Source: Alteromonas sp. a30 (lineage in GTDB: Bacteria; Pseudomonadota; Gammaproteobacteria; Enterobacterales; Alteromonadaceae). From it: DNA of 64,000 nt. The notes beneath the pieces were generated by a model. That model was not told the origin of the DNA and did not search any database. It saw nothing but the letters and a program-made list of their open reading frames with translations. This document shows positions 14,007 to 23,163 of this stretch, piece by piece. The DNA is taken from NCBI RefSeq assembly GCF_026788005.1, contig NZ_JABEPE010000008.1, forward strand, positions 1 to 64,000, read 5' to 3'. Position 1 is the first letter of the stretch, and each line of letters starts with the position of its first letter. A program made the translations under genes and the position numbers.

Positions 14007-17000
14007 CTAAAGCGATTTTGGTTTTCGCCAAAGCGATGCTTTACGGCAATACACGTAAAATAACGGAGTGAAAATCAAACCAAACAACGTTACCCCTAAC
14101 ATTCCACTAAACATGGTCAAACCAATTGCTTGGCGCATCTCTGCTCCCGGCCCCGTGGCAAATAACAAAGGCAAAACACCAAAGATAAAGGAAAAAGCGG
14201 TCATCAGTATTGGCCTTAAACGCAGTCGTCCCGCTTCTTCGGCTGCTCGCTCTGTTGTTTCCCCGTGCTCTTCATTTTGCTTAGCAAACTCCACAATAAG
14301 GATCGCGTTTTTAGCCGCTAGCCCCACCAGTACCACCAAGCCAACTTGAGTCAATATATTGTTGTCCATGTGCATAATCAGCAGGCCAAACGCCGCCGAA
14401 AGCAAACACATTGGAACGATTAATATTATCGACATAGGTAGAGACCAACTTTCGTATTGCGCCGTTAATAACAAAAATACAAAAACAACGGCAAGCAGGA
14501 AGACGACAATGGCAGAATTCCCCGTGTTTTTCTCTTGGTAAGCAAGTTCTGTCCATTCATAAGTAAAACCAGGAGGCAGCACTTCCTGAGCGATTTGTTC
14601 CATTCTTGCCAATGCCTCCCCAGAACTGTATCCATAAGTTGCGTTTCCTGTTACTGCCGCTGCCGGATACAAGTTAAATCGAGGCAATCGTGCGGGTCCT
14701 GAGGTATGTTCAACCGTTGCTATCGTGCCAATTGGCACCATTGCGCCATCATTGCTTCTAACTCTGAGTTTAAGCAAATCATCCTGCTCTTCTCGATAAG
14801 GTGACTCACTTTGAACCGTCACACGAAAAGTCCGTCCTTTGTAGTTGAAGTCATTAACATAACTAGAGCCAATATATGACTCCAAAGCATCAAAAACATT
14901 CTGCAAAGGCACATTTAACTGGCGTGCTTTTTCTCGATCGATATTCAGATAAATACGCGGTGTACTGGTTTCAAAGAAGGTAAACACAGAGGTCGTTTCT
15001 GGAGCCTGATTCGCCGCCATAACAACACGCCATGCTGCGGCCTCTAGTGCGGGTGTACCGTGTCCGGCGACATCTTGAATCATCATTTTGAAACCGCCCC
15101 CGTTGCCAATTCCATTTACTGCTGGCGGCGGAATAGTGACAACAAACGCCTTATCATTAACGCCAATTTTTGCACGAATATCTTGAATAATCTCATTACC
15201 TGAGCGACGCTTTTCGAACGGCTCAAACACAGCAAAAATGGCACCTGCATTACTGGCGCTGGTAAAAGTTGCTCCAGAAAACCCAGTGAAAGATACGGTG
15301 TTTTTCACACCATCAATAGACAATAGCTTCGGAATGATTTCCTGCATCACATCATCGGTTCTTTGCAACGAAGCACCTGATGGCAATTGCACAGCAATAA
15401 TGGCATATCCCTGATCCTGCTCAGGAATAAACCCTGTTGGAATTTTCACCATCTGCCAACCGGTGAAACTCATCAATCCAACATAAACGAGTAACATTAC
15501 GCCACCGATTCGTAACACCCGGCGAATAAATCCCGCGTAAGCGCCAGAAAAGCGCTCAATAATATTGTTGAATCCATTACCTAAACGCTGACGTTTTGAG
15601 TTTTCTTTTAACTCGACATTGCGCATAAATAATGCCGCCATAGCAGGACTTAAGGTGAGTGATACAACCGTGGAAAGCATGGTTGCGGAGGCAATCGTCA
15701 CGCCAAATTGACGATAAAATTCTCCACTAATTCCTTCCATTAACAACGAGGGCAAAAATACCGCAACTAGCACTAAGCTGGTGGCGATCAATGCCCCTCC
15801 CACTTCTGTCATGGTTTCTTTGGCGGCTTCAATATTGTTCTTTCCCTCACTCAGTTTACGTTCCACGTTTTCAACAACAACAATAGCATCGTCGACAACT
15901 ATCCCTATTGCCAATACCAAGCCAAAGAGTGACAACATGTTGAGTGAGAAACCAAAGGTATACATCAACGCAAATGTTCCAATAAGTGACACGGGTATCG
16001 CAACAACAGGAATAATGGCAGTACGCCAGCTTTGTAAGAAGGCGACGATGACCACCACCACCAAAGCAATCGTTTGAAGCAAGGTGAGATACACCTCTTT
16101 CATAGAGGCTTCAATGTATTCCGTTGGGTTATATACGATTGTGCTATCTATGCCGGCGGGAAAATGTTGCGACAACTCTTTCATTAATGCCTTTACTCCC
16201 TCAGCAGTTGATAAGGCATTCGCACCGGGACGCATGGTGATTGGCATAACAACTGAAGGATTGGAGTCCAAATAGCCTCGAGAGTTATAGTTTTGTGCGC
16301 CTAGTTCAACTTTAGCAATGTCCTTTAACAGCAGCAGCGCTGTACGCTCGCCATTTCGCACAATAATGTTTTCAAACTCTTCAACGGTTTTAAGGCGTCC
16401 GTGGGTTTGCACTATCATTTCAAAGGCATTTTGAGACGGCATAGGAGGCTGGTTTAATGTGCCACTGGAAACCTGTAGATTTTCTGCCTGTACAACGCGG
16501 ATCACATCCTCAGGAGTTAAACCGTATTCGCTCATTTTTCCCGGATCGAGCCAGATACGCATGGAATACTCGCTTCCACCGAAAACCTGAACATTACCAA
16601 CGCCATCTAATCTGGAGAGTTTATCGACCAAATTCAACACCGCGTAGTTACCAATTTCCGTTTGATCTGCACTGTTATCCGGTGAGAACAAGTTAATAAC
16701 CATCAACATGTCGGGAGAATTCTTGACGGTTGTCACACCCAATCGACGTACTGGTTCAGGCAAACGAGGTAACGCTGCCGATACACGGTTTTGAACAAGC
16801 ACCTGCGCAGTATCAAGATCCGTTCCCGTCGCAAAGGTAATACTGATTGTTAACTGACCATCGTTGGTAGATTGCGACGAAACATAAAGCATCGACTCAA
16901 CGCCGTTGATTTCTTGCTCTAAAGGAGCTGCTACGGTATCGGCAATAATCTCTGAGCTTGCGCCGGGATAAGAAGCATGAACTTGAATTTGCGGAGGAAC

Positions 17001-17120
17001 AATATTGGGGTACTGCGCCACAGGTAAACCTGCAATGCCTAATAAACCAAAAATCACAATCATCAAGGAAATGACGGTAGCGAGCCTAGGACGATCGACG
17101 AAAAAGTGGGTGAAGTTCAT
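14007..17120 (-). CDS. RND multidrug efflux transporter, HAE1 (AcrB/MexF-like)
   Basis: 1037 residues, full length for an HAE1-type inner-membrane pump, which exports drugs or lipophilic compounds using the proton gradient. The N-terminus (MNFTHFFVDRPRLATVISLM), twelve membrane segments in two blocks, two large periplasmic loops, and the proton-relay Asp pair in GIVVDDAIVVVENVER (about 405) are visible. A GNGGGFKMMIQD segment matches pumps of the AcrB/MexF class. It is encoded 5 bp behind its adaptor gene and both are transcribed away from a TetR regulator. No TolC-type outer membrane gene is in the window, so the pump must borrow one. Confidence 0.92.
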   Translation of the reverse strand: MNFTHFFVDRPRLATVISLMIVIFGLLGIAGLPVAQYPNIVPPQIQVHASYPGASSEIIADTVAAPLEQEINGVESMLYVSSQSTNDGQLTISITFATGTDLDTAQVLVQNRVSAALPRLPEPVRRLGVTTVKNSPDMLMVINLFSPDNSADQTEIGNYAVLNLVDKLSRLDGVGNVQVFGGSEYSMRIWLDPGKMSEYGLTPEDVIRVVQAENLQVSSGTLNQPPMPSQNAFEMIVQTHGRLKTVEEFENIIVRNGERTALLLLKDIAKVELGAQNYNSRGYLDSNPSVVMPITMRPGANALSTAEGVKALMKELSQHFPAGIDSTIVYNPTEYIEASMKEVYLTLLQTIALVVVVIVAFLQSWRTAIIPVVAIPVSLIGTFALMYTFGFSLNMLSLFGLVLAIGIVVDDAIVVVENVERKLSEGKNNIEAAKETMTEVGGALIATSLVLVAVFLPSLLMEGISGEFYRQFGVTIASATMLSTVVSLTLSPAMAALFMRNVELKENSKRQRLGNGFNNIIERFSGAYAGFIRRVLRIGGVMLLVYVGLMSFTGWQMVKIPTGFIPEQDQGYAIIAVQLPSGASLQRTDDVMQEIIPKLLSIDGVKNTVSFTGFSGATFTSASNAGAIFAVFEPFEKRRSGNEIIQDIRAKIGVNDKAFVVTIPPPAVNGIGNGGGFKMMIQDVAGHGTPALEAAAWRVVMAANQAPETTSVFTFFETSTPRIYLNIDREKARQLNVPLQNVFDALESYIGSSYVNDFNYKGRTFRVTVQSESPYREEQDDLLKLRVRSNDGAMVPIGTIATVEHTSGPARLPRFNLYPAAAVTGNATYGYSSGEALARMEQIAQEVLPPGFTYEWTELAYQEKNTGNSAIVVFLLAVVFVFLLLTAQYESWSLPMSIILIVPMCLLSAAFGLLIMHMDNNILTQVGLVVLVGLAAKNAILIVEFAKQNEEHGETTERAAEEAGRLRLRPILMTAFSFIFGVLPLLFATGPGAEMRQAIGLTMFSGMLGVTLFGLIFTPLFYVYCRKASLWRKPKSL

Positions 17121-17125
17121 CAGGC

Positions 17126-18256
17126 TTACTCTCCCGCCCCGGCTGGAACAGGCTGTAATACCATTCCGGGTCTTATCATTTGAATATTACCCGCAACGAC
17201 TTGTTCATTTGCATGCAAGCCTGAACGAATAATCCGTGAACCGTCTTCACTTAACCCTCCTAACGTGACATAGCGCTTCTCTGCTTTGTTGCTTTCTCCT
17301 ACAACAAACACGTATTTTTTATTTCGTTCCGACATGATTAAACGATCATCAAGCGTAATCATGTCCGTTTCAGGCACTGGCGCCAAACGTAATCGGCCAA
17401 ACATACCCGGTTTGATAAGACGGTCTGTATTGGAAAATACCGCTCTCGCTTCCGTTGTTCCCGTATCAAAATCCAACGTGTTCGCAGAAAAATCTAAAGT
17501 GCCTTCATGTAGGAAATGGCTTTCGTCTTGGAGTCTTACCGAAACAGGAAAAGAATGCATTCCTCCACTTTCCGTTCGTTTCTCACCAGCAATGCCACGC
17601 CTAACATACTCAAGCACTGTACTTTCACTGCCACTGAAGTAAAAATAAATTGGGTCGACGGTAACAATGGTTGTTAACGTATCTGCCGCTGCACTGCCGC
17701 CATTGATCAAGTTACCTTCATCTCGATAAGTTCTGTCGATTCTGCCCGAAATAGGGGCAACCACGCTGGCAAACTCCAAGTTCAATTTAGCGCGATCAAC
17801 ATTAGCCTGCGCAACCTGAACTTGTTGGATGCGTTCGTCCAATTGCTCCTCAGAGATCGATTTCTTTTTAACAAGATCACGGGCGCGATATAAATCTTTT
17901 TCAGCCAAACTTAGATTGGCTTCGGCACTAGCCAGTTCAATTTGAAAAGGGCGTTTATCTAATTCGTAGAGCACTTGCCCCTTCTCTACTCGTTGACCAT
18001 CCTCGAAAGTGACCGCCTCTATAAAACCACCAACTCTGGCCTTGACCTCCACACGCTTAGACGCTTCAAAACGCCCCGTAAACTCATCCCACTCCGTGAC
18101 TTTTTTCGTTGTCGCCGTCACAACCTTTACTGGCATCGCCGTAGACCCTGCATTTTTCTGCGCTGCGGCTTGTGGTTCACATGCAGTCAAGGTCGCAATA
18201 CACAACGCCGCTAAGCTAATGTGTAAGTTAAGATAAGTCATCACTCTATTTTTCAT
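17126..18256 (-). CDS. RND efflux periplasmic adaptor (membrane fusion protein)
   Basis: 376 residues. The signal peptide ends in a lipobox (ATLTAC, Cys26), so the protein is probably a lipoprotein anchored to the inner membrane like AcrA. The order is barrel-sandwich half (FIEAVTFEDGQRVEKGQVLY), a coiled-coil hairpin of about 60 residues (AEANLSLAEKDLYRARDLVK onward), the second barrel-sandwich half (VVAPISGRIDRTYRDEGNLI) and beta-barrel/membrane-proximal domains. It links the RND pump to an outer-membrane channel. A second in-frame ATG five codons downstream is possible. Divergent from the TetR gene across operator-like palindromes. Confidence 0.9.
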   Translation of the reverse strand: MKNRVMTYLNLHISLAALCIATLTACEPQAAAQKNAGSTAMPVKVVTATTKKVTEWDEFTGRFEASKRVEVKARVGGFIEAVTFEDGQRVEKGQVLYELDKRPFQIELASAEANLSLAEKDLYRARDLVKKKSISEEQLDERIQQVQVAQANVDRAKLNLEFASVVAPISGRIDRTYRDEGNLINGGSAAADTLTTIVTVDPIYFYFSGSESTVLEYVRRGIAGEKRTESGGMHSFPVSVRLQDESHFLHEGTLDFSANTLDFDTGTTEARAVFSNTDRLIKPGMFGRLRLAPVPETDMITLDDRLIMSERNKKYVFVVGESNKAEKRYVTLGGLSEDGSRIIRSGLHANEQVVAGNIQMIRPGMVLQPVPAGAGE

Positions 18257-18351
18257 TTAATGCGGCCTCTTTAAACACTCACGATACTGACTTTCTACCC
18301 CACCGTCTTGCGCCTGCGGCGTCGTCATGTGAAGTTACATTGAATTCTAGA

Positions 18352-18441
18352 ACACTGTGTCGTTATTGGGAGATAAATAAGTAAACGACACAGTGTAGTT
18401 TACTTTATGAGTAGTAAATGTAAACCAAGTGGTTTACATTT
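18352..18441. promoter_or_regulatory. Operator region between RND operon and tetR-type gene
   Basis: Two strong inverted repeats occur. ACACTGTGTCGTT (18352-18364) and AACGACACAGTGT (18384-18396) are perfect 13-bp arms. AAATGTAAACC (18416-18426) and GGTTTACATTT (18431-18441) are perfect 11-bp arms around AAGT. Half-sites GTAAAC or GTTTAC recur at 18381, 18398, 18420 and 18432. Such symmetry in a divergent tetR/RND spacer indicates TetR-type operator sites controlling both directions. Confidence 0.75.
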
Positions 18442-18477
18442 ATATGAGCTAATCATCAATATTCTGGAAGTCAGGTT

Positions 18478-19089
18478 TTGTCTGAAACAAAGAAAACACG
18501 AAGTGAAATAAAACGCGAAGCTATCATTAGTGCTGCCCGCACCGCATTTCAAAACGACGGTGTTCAAAATACAAGCATGGATCGTATTGCCGAAATTGCG
18601 CAGGTTTCAAAACGCACTGTGTACAACCACTTTTCAACCAAAGAAACCCTCTTGTTCTATATCATGAAAGAATCGTGGGAAAAGATATTTGTTCAGAGTA
18701 GCGCCTATTACAATCCAAATGCGCCCCTCAAAGGCCAACTCATTGCTTTACTCGATGACTTCATTCAACTGGTCAGCAGCGAAAATCATATTAATTTATC
18801 GCGAGCGGTTTTTAGCTACTTTGTTTATCACACTGAAGATTTCAAAAAAGAAGTCGACAAATTTTACGATAGGAAAACCAACTTACATCACTGCTTAAGC
18901 GCCGCAGTGCAAGATGGCCGACTAATCGATCTAGATATAGATAAAGGAATCGACCAGCTTTGCAACCTCATCAAAGGTGCCTGTTTCTGGCCACAATTAA
19001 TGGGAATCGAACCCATTTTCACCGAGGCACAAAAAACCCAACTTGCAGAAGACGCCGTTGATATGTTTTTAAGTCGCTATGAAGCCTAA
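18478..19089 (+). CDS. TetR-family repressor, AcrR-like
   Basis: 203 residues from TTG 18478; this rare start is supported by the family-typical N-terminus right after it (MSETKKTRSEIKREAIISAA) and a GGAAG ribosome site. The TetR DNA-binding domain follows (GVQNTSMDRIAEIAQVSKRT, then VYNHFSTKETLLFYIM). The C-terminal ligand domain is of the AefR/AcrR C-terminal type. It likely represses the divergent RND pump and adaptor and itself through the palindromes at 18352-18441. Its stop overlaps the stop of the convergent cysteine desulfhydrase gene by 4 bp. Confidence 0.88.
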   Translation: MSETKKTRSEIKREAIISAARTAFQNDGVQNTSMDRIAEIAQVSKRTVYNHFSTKETLLFYIMKESWEKIFVQSSAYYNPNAPLKGQLIALLDDFIQLVSSENHINLSRAVFSYFVYHTEDFKKEVDKFYDRKTNLHHCLSAAVQDGRLIDLDIDKGIDQLCNLIKGACFWPQLMGIEPIFTEAQKTQLAEDAVDMFLSRYEA

Positions 19090-20147
19090 TCACTAAATTG
19101 GTTTAAAAAGGCATCATATTCACAGATGTTTAGCCCCTGCTGTTCTACCCATTCATCATTGTAATAGGTGTTTAAATAACGCTCTCCACTGTCGCAAATG
19201 AGTGTTACAACACTGCCTTGCTCACCGTTTTCTTGCATAGACTGAATCAAGGTAAGCGCCGCAAAAACATTCGTACCCGTTGAGCCCCCATATTTGCGCC
19301 CAAGCACTTTTTCCAACCACCGAATCGTCGCAATAGAAGCACTATCTGATACTTTCAGCATGGTATCGATTACGCTCGGCAAGAAAGAAGGCTCGACTCT
19401 TGGTCGACCGATACCCTCGATTCGAGAACCTTTATCACATGTGATTGAATTATCGCCCGTTTGAAAATAGTCATAAAAAACGGAGTTCTCAGGATCTGCC
19501 ACAGCCAATTCTGTTAAAAGATGATAATCAGGATGCAAACGGATATAACGTCCAATGGTTGCTGAGGTGCCACCAGTTCCCGGGCTCATCACAACCCAAC
19601 GAGGAATTGGGAAGCGTTCTTTTTGCATTTGCTGGAAAATGCTTTCTGCAATATTGTTATTACCTCGCCAATCAGTCGCCCTTTCTGCGAACGTAAACTG
19701 ATCCATATAATGACCACTCAAATCTTTTGCCAATTGACGTGCTTTCGAATAAATGTCCGTTGGACAGACTTGGAAACATTCGCCGTTATAAAACTCAATT
19801 TGTCGAATTTTCTCTTTGACTAAATTTTGCGGCACAACGGCAATAAAACGTAAGCCCAATAGGCGCGCAAAATATGCCTCTGATATTGCAGTGCTCCCAG
19901 AGGAAGACTCAATGATTGGCGTATCTGGCCCAATATGGCCATTACACAAACCATATAAAAACAATGAACGCGCCAGTCGATGCTTCAAGCTACCTGTTGG
20001 ATGCGTAGATTCATCTTTCAGATAAAGATCACACCCCTTCAATGCCGATAAATCGAGTTTAATAAGATGAGTATCTGAGGAGCGATTATAGTCGGCATTA
20101 ATTTTGTTGATCGCTTCTGCGACCCATTGCTTTCGAGTTTGGACCAT
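19086..20147 (-). CDS. Cds1-like PLP-dependent L-cysteine desulfhydrase
   Basis: 353 residues of the cysteine-synthase fold (fold type II). The Schiff-base lysine is in HPTGSLKHRLA (Lys55), the substrate loop is SSSGSTAISEAY (about 81-92), the phosphate-binding loop is SPGTGGTSATIGRY and the C-terminal pyridine contact region is VTLICDSGERYL. The motif DESTHPTGSLKHRLARSLF distinguishes the Cds1 group, which releases H2S, pyruvate and ammonia from cysteine, from true CysK/CysM enzymes. Length is also typical. Assignment to desulfhydrase rather than synthase is inference from the motif. It lies upstream of nothing on the same strand within 4 bp and is followed by the convergent TetR gene. Confidence 0.75.
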   Translation of the reverse strand: MVQTRKQWVAEAINKINADYNRSSDTHLIKLDLSALKGCDLYLKDESTHPTGSLKHRLARSLFLYGLCNGHIGPDTPIIESSSGSTAISEAYFARLLGLRFIAVVPQNLVKEKIRQIEFYNGECFQVCPTDIYSKARQLAKDLSGHYMDQFTFAERATDWRGNNNIAESIFQQMQKERFPIPRWVVMSPGTGGTSATIGRYIRLHPDYHLLTELAVADPENSVFYDYFQTGDNSITCDKGSRIEGIGRPRVEPSFLPSVIDTMLKVSDSASIATIRWLEKVLGRKYGGSTGTNVFAALTLIQSMQENGEQGSVVTLICDSGERYLNTYYNDEWVEQQGLNICEYDAFLNQFSD

Positions 20148-20246
20148 TGGTAAACATCTTCAATGTATAAACGAGAGGAAAATGCATAGTATCGTCAAAA
20201 CTAAATTTAATCGACGTTACCTCTAGCTTATAATTAAAAGTTCTAA

Positions 20247-21098
20247 TTAAGCCAGTTCCATATACTTAGCGTGAAATCGCAAATGTTCTTCTATAAACGA
20301 GGCAATAAAGTAATAACTGTGATCGTAGCCTGCCTGTAAACGAATCTGCATCGGATAATTAACTTGCTCAACCATCTTCTTTAGAGTGTCCGTCGAAAGC
20401 TGTTCCTCTAAAAAGTTATCCGCTTCACCTTGATCAACTAACGCTGGCACGGGTTCATTTTGGAACGTTTTGAGTAATAAACAGGTATCATATTGCGCCC
20501 ATGATGATTCATCTTCGCCTAAATACTGGCTAAACGCTTTTTTGCCCCAAGGAACTTGGGTTGGATTGGCAATCGGTGCAAATGCACTTACTGAGCAATA
20601 TTCACCTGCATTTTTTAACGCAATTGTAAGTGCTCCATGCCCCCCCATTGAGTGGCCACTTATAGACTTTATACGATTAACAGGGAAATGTTGCTCAATC
20701 ACTTTCGGTAATTCTGACACAACAAAATCATACATATGATAATACGTGCTCCACGGAGCCTGTGTCGCGTTTACATAAAACCCAGCCCCTAAACCCAAGT
20801 CATAAGCCCCCTGCGGATCATCAGGCACAGCACCGCCTCGAGGACTAGTATCAGGGGTAACAATTGCCATTCCTAGTTCTGCGGCAACTCGCATAGCCCC
20901 GGCTTTTTGCATAAAGTTTTCATCCGTACAGGTTAATCCCGACAGCCAATATAAAACTGGAACCGGTGTTGAGCTGGACGCATTAGGAGGCAGATAAATA
21001 GCAAACCGAGTTTCACTGTTTAGCACTTCCGAGGCATAGCTAAATTGCTGGTGCAAACCACCAAACGCTTTACTTTCACTGGTTTTAGTTAAATTCAT
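20247..21098 (-). CDS. fghA: S-formylglutathione hydrolase
   Basis: 283 residues, the usual length of FrmB/FghA. This alpha/beta-hydrolase cleaves S-formylglutathione to formate and glutathione in formaldehyde detoxification. Visible are the oxyanion motif YWLSGLTCTDENF (about 50-62), the conserved PDTSPRG, the catalytic Ser in SGHSMGGHGAL (Ser150), an Asp in LVDQGEADNFL and the catalytic His near the C-terminus in AGYDHSYYFI. The glutathione-dependent formaldehyde dehydrogenase gene that often precedes it is not adjacent; a promoter of its own must lie in the AT-rich upstream gap. Confidence 0.9.
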   Translation of the reverse strand: MNLTKTSESKAFGGLHQQFSYASEVLNSETRFAIYLPPNASSSTPVPVLYWLSGLTCTDENFMQKAGAMRVAAELGMAIVTPDTSPRGGAVPDDPQGAYDLGLGAGFYVNATQAPWSTYYHMYDFVVSELPKVIEQHFPVNRIKSISGHSMGGHGALTIALKNAGEYCSVSAFAPIANPTQVPWGKKAFSQYLGEDESSWAQYDTCLLLKTFQNEPVPALVDQGEADNFLEEQLSTDTLKKMVEQVNYPMQIRLQAGYDHSYYFIASFIEEHLRFHAKYMELA

Positions 21099-21708
21099 AT
21101 CGTCTTTTTACATCCCATATTTTAATAATTAATGTAATTTACCCTATTACGGAACATATCAAACCGGAAACAATACCGCTTCATTGCATTTTTTTACGAT
21201 AACAAGCTCATTTGTTCATTAAGATAAGGAGAAAAGCAAAGCAAGAGGGAGCCGATATCACGGTTATTTTAATTATTGTGGAAAAATTTAAATTTTAATT
21301 AATCCAAATGTCACATTTTTACCGTATAAACGTGCGCGTAATTTTTTTATTTTCGAAAGTGGTCGGACCAATAAAATGAAATATACCATGAGTATATTTT
21401 AAACCTATGGCAAACGCTAAGCTTCGAGTTTTAACCCATTCTTAACCTTAAATACGACTAAAGTTTTATGTCAACTTTCTGACTAAATGTTAGCTAACTC
21501 ATTACATTTTATAAGACTTTTTAATTAGCATAGATAACAAAAATAAAAATGATCAATACTTTCATGATCATAGAAATTTTTTATACATTGATATTGACCA
21601 GAGTCAATAAAGGGTGTAAAAATTTATCTCGTGGGAAATATTATTCACACGGATTTGAGATTGGTGACTATCTATCCTTGTATCAAATTTGTAATTTAAG
21701 GAATGGTT
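21099..21708. other. Long AT-rich intergenic region between fghA and a LuxR-type gene
   Basis: About 600 bp of strongly AT-rich DNA between two divergent genes. Open frames here have no protein-like composition. No palindromic lux-box-like element, RNA gene or repeat was recognised. It presumably contains both promoters and may include an untranslated leader for the LuxR gene. Confidence 0.6.
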
Positions 21709-22464
21709 ATGTTGAAAAGTATTGCGAGTGACTTTGAAGAATGTTTGAACGGAAATTTTGTTTTATTGGGGCGTTCTTCACCATCGGGAGGCTCACATAT
21801 ATCGCTCGGTGACATTGATTCATTGATAGATATTGTTAGCCGACTAGAGAGTTTGACACACATCACTCAATTAACCCCAGTTTTAAATGAGTTAAAAGAC
21901 TTATTGTCACTTCATAGCGTCGTTTGCGGTGCATTTTGTGAAGAATCTAACGTAAATATTATATTAGGAAGCCAATCTGAATCTGATATACACAATCAAA
22001 CAGAGCAATTTCCTTCGGATAACAACTTTATTCCAGTGACAACAAATTCCAGAGTTAAAGCCGAACGCTATTTCAAAGTGCAAGAAGAAGGCTTCTACTT
22101 TTACGTTTATCTCACACTGAATGAATATTTCGATCAACGCAAAGAGCAGATTCTAAATAGAAGCTTACCCGCCTTATTTAAAGGCTTTAATCGCCTAAAT
22201 AAGCTACGGACAAAATTTGAAAAATTCGGCTTAACCGAACGAGAACAAGAGGTAGCCAATTGGATTATTGAGGGCAAAGATAATTGGTCAATTAGTAAAA
22301 TACTCAATATTTCGGAGAGAACCGTCAAATTTCATAATTCTAATATCTTTAAGAAATTAGACGTCGGTTCAAAGGCCGAGATCATTTGTATGCACTATCA
22401 AATTATCTCCAATATTTATAAAGAGGAGAACCTCGAATATAGCAACAAAATCGTGTCTTGTTAG
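21709..22464 (+). CDS. LuxR-type transcriptional regulator
   Basis: 251 residues from ATG 21709 (an ATG two codons upstream is the alternative). The C-terminal GerE/LuxR helix-turn-helix is clear (FGLTEREQEVANWIIEGKDN, then WSISKILNISERTVKFHNSN). The spelling 'GK.NW.IS.IL.ISERTVKFH' is typical of quorum-sensing LuxR proteins. The N-terminal 170 residues have the right length for an autoinducer-binding domain, but the conserved Trp, Tyr and Asp of acyl-homoserine-lactone receptors are not evident. No luxI-type synthase is in the window. I call it a LuxR orphan with unknown ligand. Confidence 0.75.
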   Translation: MLKSIASDFEECLNGNFVLLGRSSPSGGSHISLGDIDSLIDIVSRLESLTHITQLTPVLNELKDLLSLHSVVCGAFCEESNVNIILGSQSESDIHNQTEQFPSDNNFIPVTTNSRVKAERYFKVQEEGFYFYVYLTLNEYFDQRKEQILNRSLPALFKGFNRLNKLRTKFEKFGLTEREQEVANWIIEGKDNWSISKILNISERTVKFHNSNIFKKLDVGSKAEIICMHYQIISNIYKEENLEYSNKIVSC

Positions 22465-22515
22465 TCCCCCAAATAGCAAACTATCACCCAGCGATGACCC
22501 CCTCATCTTTGGGTA

Positions 22516-22989
22516 TTAGCTATATCGAATATCACAAATCATGAAGTATCTCTCGCCTGAAGGGGTGATCACCTTGACCTCATCGTCAACGGCTTTACCT
22601 AACAAGCTGCGAGCCATGGGCGAGTCGATACTTAACTTATTTTCGCGGATATTGAATTCATCAGGCCCAACTAATCGGTAGGTGATGATATTTCCATCAT
22701 CATCTTCTAAATCCACCCAGGCGCCAAAAAAGACTTTCCCTGCTTGTTGCGGTGAAGGATAAACCACACTGAGCAACTCTAAGCGTTTGGTTAAAAATCG
22801 GACTCGTCTATCTATCTCTCTGAGGCGCTTTTTTCCGTATATGTATTCCGCATTTTCTGAGCGATCACCAAGCGCAGCGGCATCGGACACCGCTTGGGTG
22901 ACACGAGGCCGCTCTTCTTTCCACAAGTAGCGAAGTTCTCGCTCTAATGCGTCGTAACCTTCTCGAGTTATATAGTTGGATTTCTTCAT
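22516..22989 (-). CDS. greB: Transcription elongation factor GreB
   Basis: 157 residues. The N-terminal coiled coil (REGYDALERELRYLWKEERP onward) with the acidic tip Asp/Glu (DRSENAEYIYGKKRLREIDR region) inserts into the RNA polymerase secondary channel and stimulates cleavage of backtracked RNA; the C-terminal FKBP-like domain follows from about residue 83. The FFGAWVDLEDDDG and VDDEVKV segments and the basic patch identify GreB rather than GreA. It is divergent from tex, the same neighbour as in E. coli. Confidence 0.93.
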   Translation of the reverse strand: MKKSNYITREGYDALERELRYLWKEERPRVTQAVSDAAALGDRSENAEYIYGKKRLREIDRRVRFLTKRLELLSVVYPSPQQAGKVFFGAWVDLEDDDGNIITYRLVGPDEFNIRENKLSIDSPMARSLLGKAVDDEVKVITPSGERYFMICDIRYS

Positions 22990-23163
22990 CGTAAAAATAA
23001 ATTATAATCTAGGGGTTTGATATGGCTTGATCACCCATATTTACTATTACACCTATTATTCTCATATGACGTTGGTTTTCCAACGGCAGTTAACTAAGCT
23101 CGGTTATGGCATTTTCACCGATAATCAGGCTTGAAACAGAACAGATTGTGCTGGAAGCATTGC

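Noticed and set aside
21099-21708. Open frame at 21549-21731 as a small gene upstream of the LuxR regulator
   Set aside because: AT-driven composition, no ribosome site, and it overlaps the regulator start; not supported.
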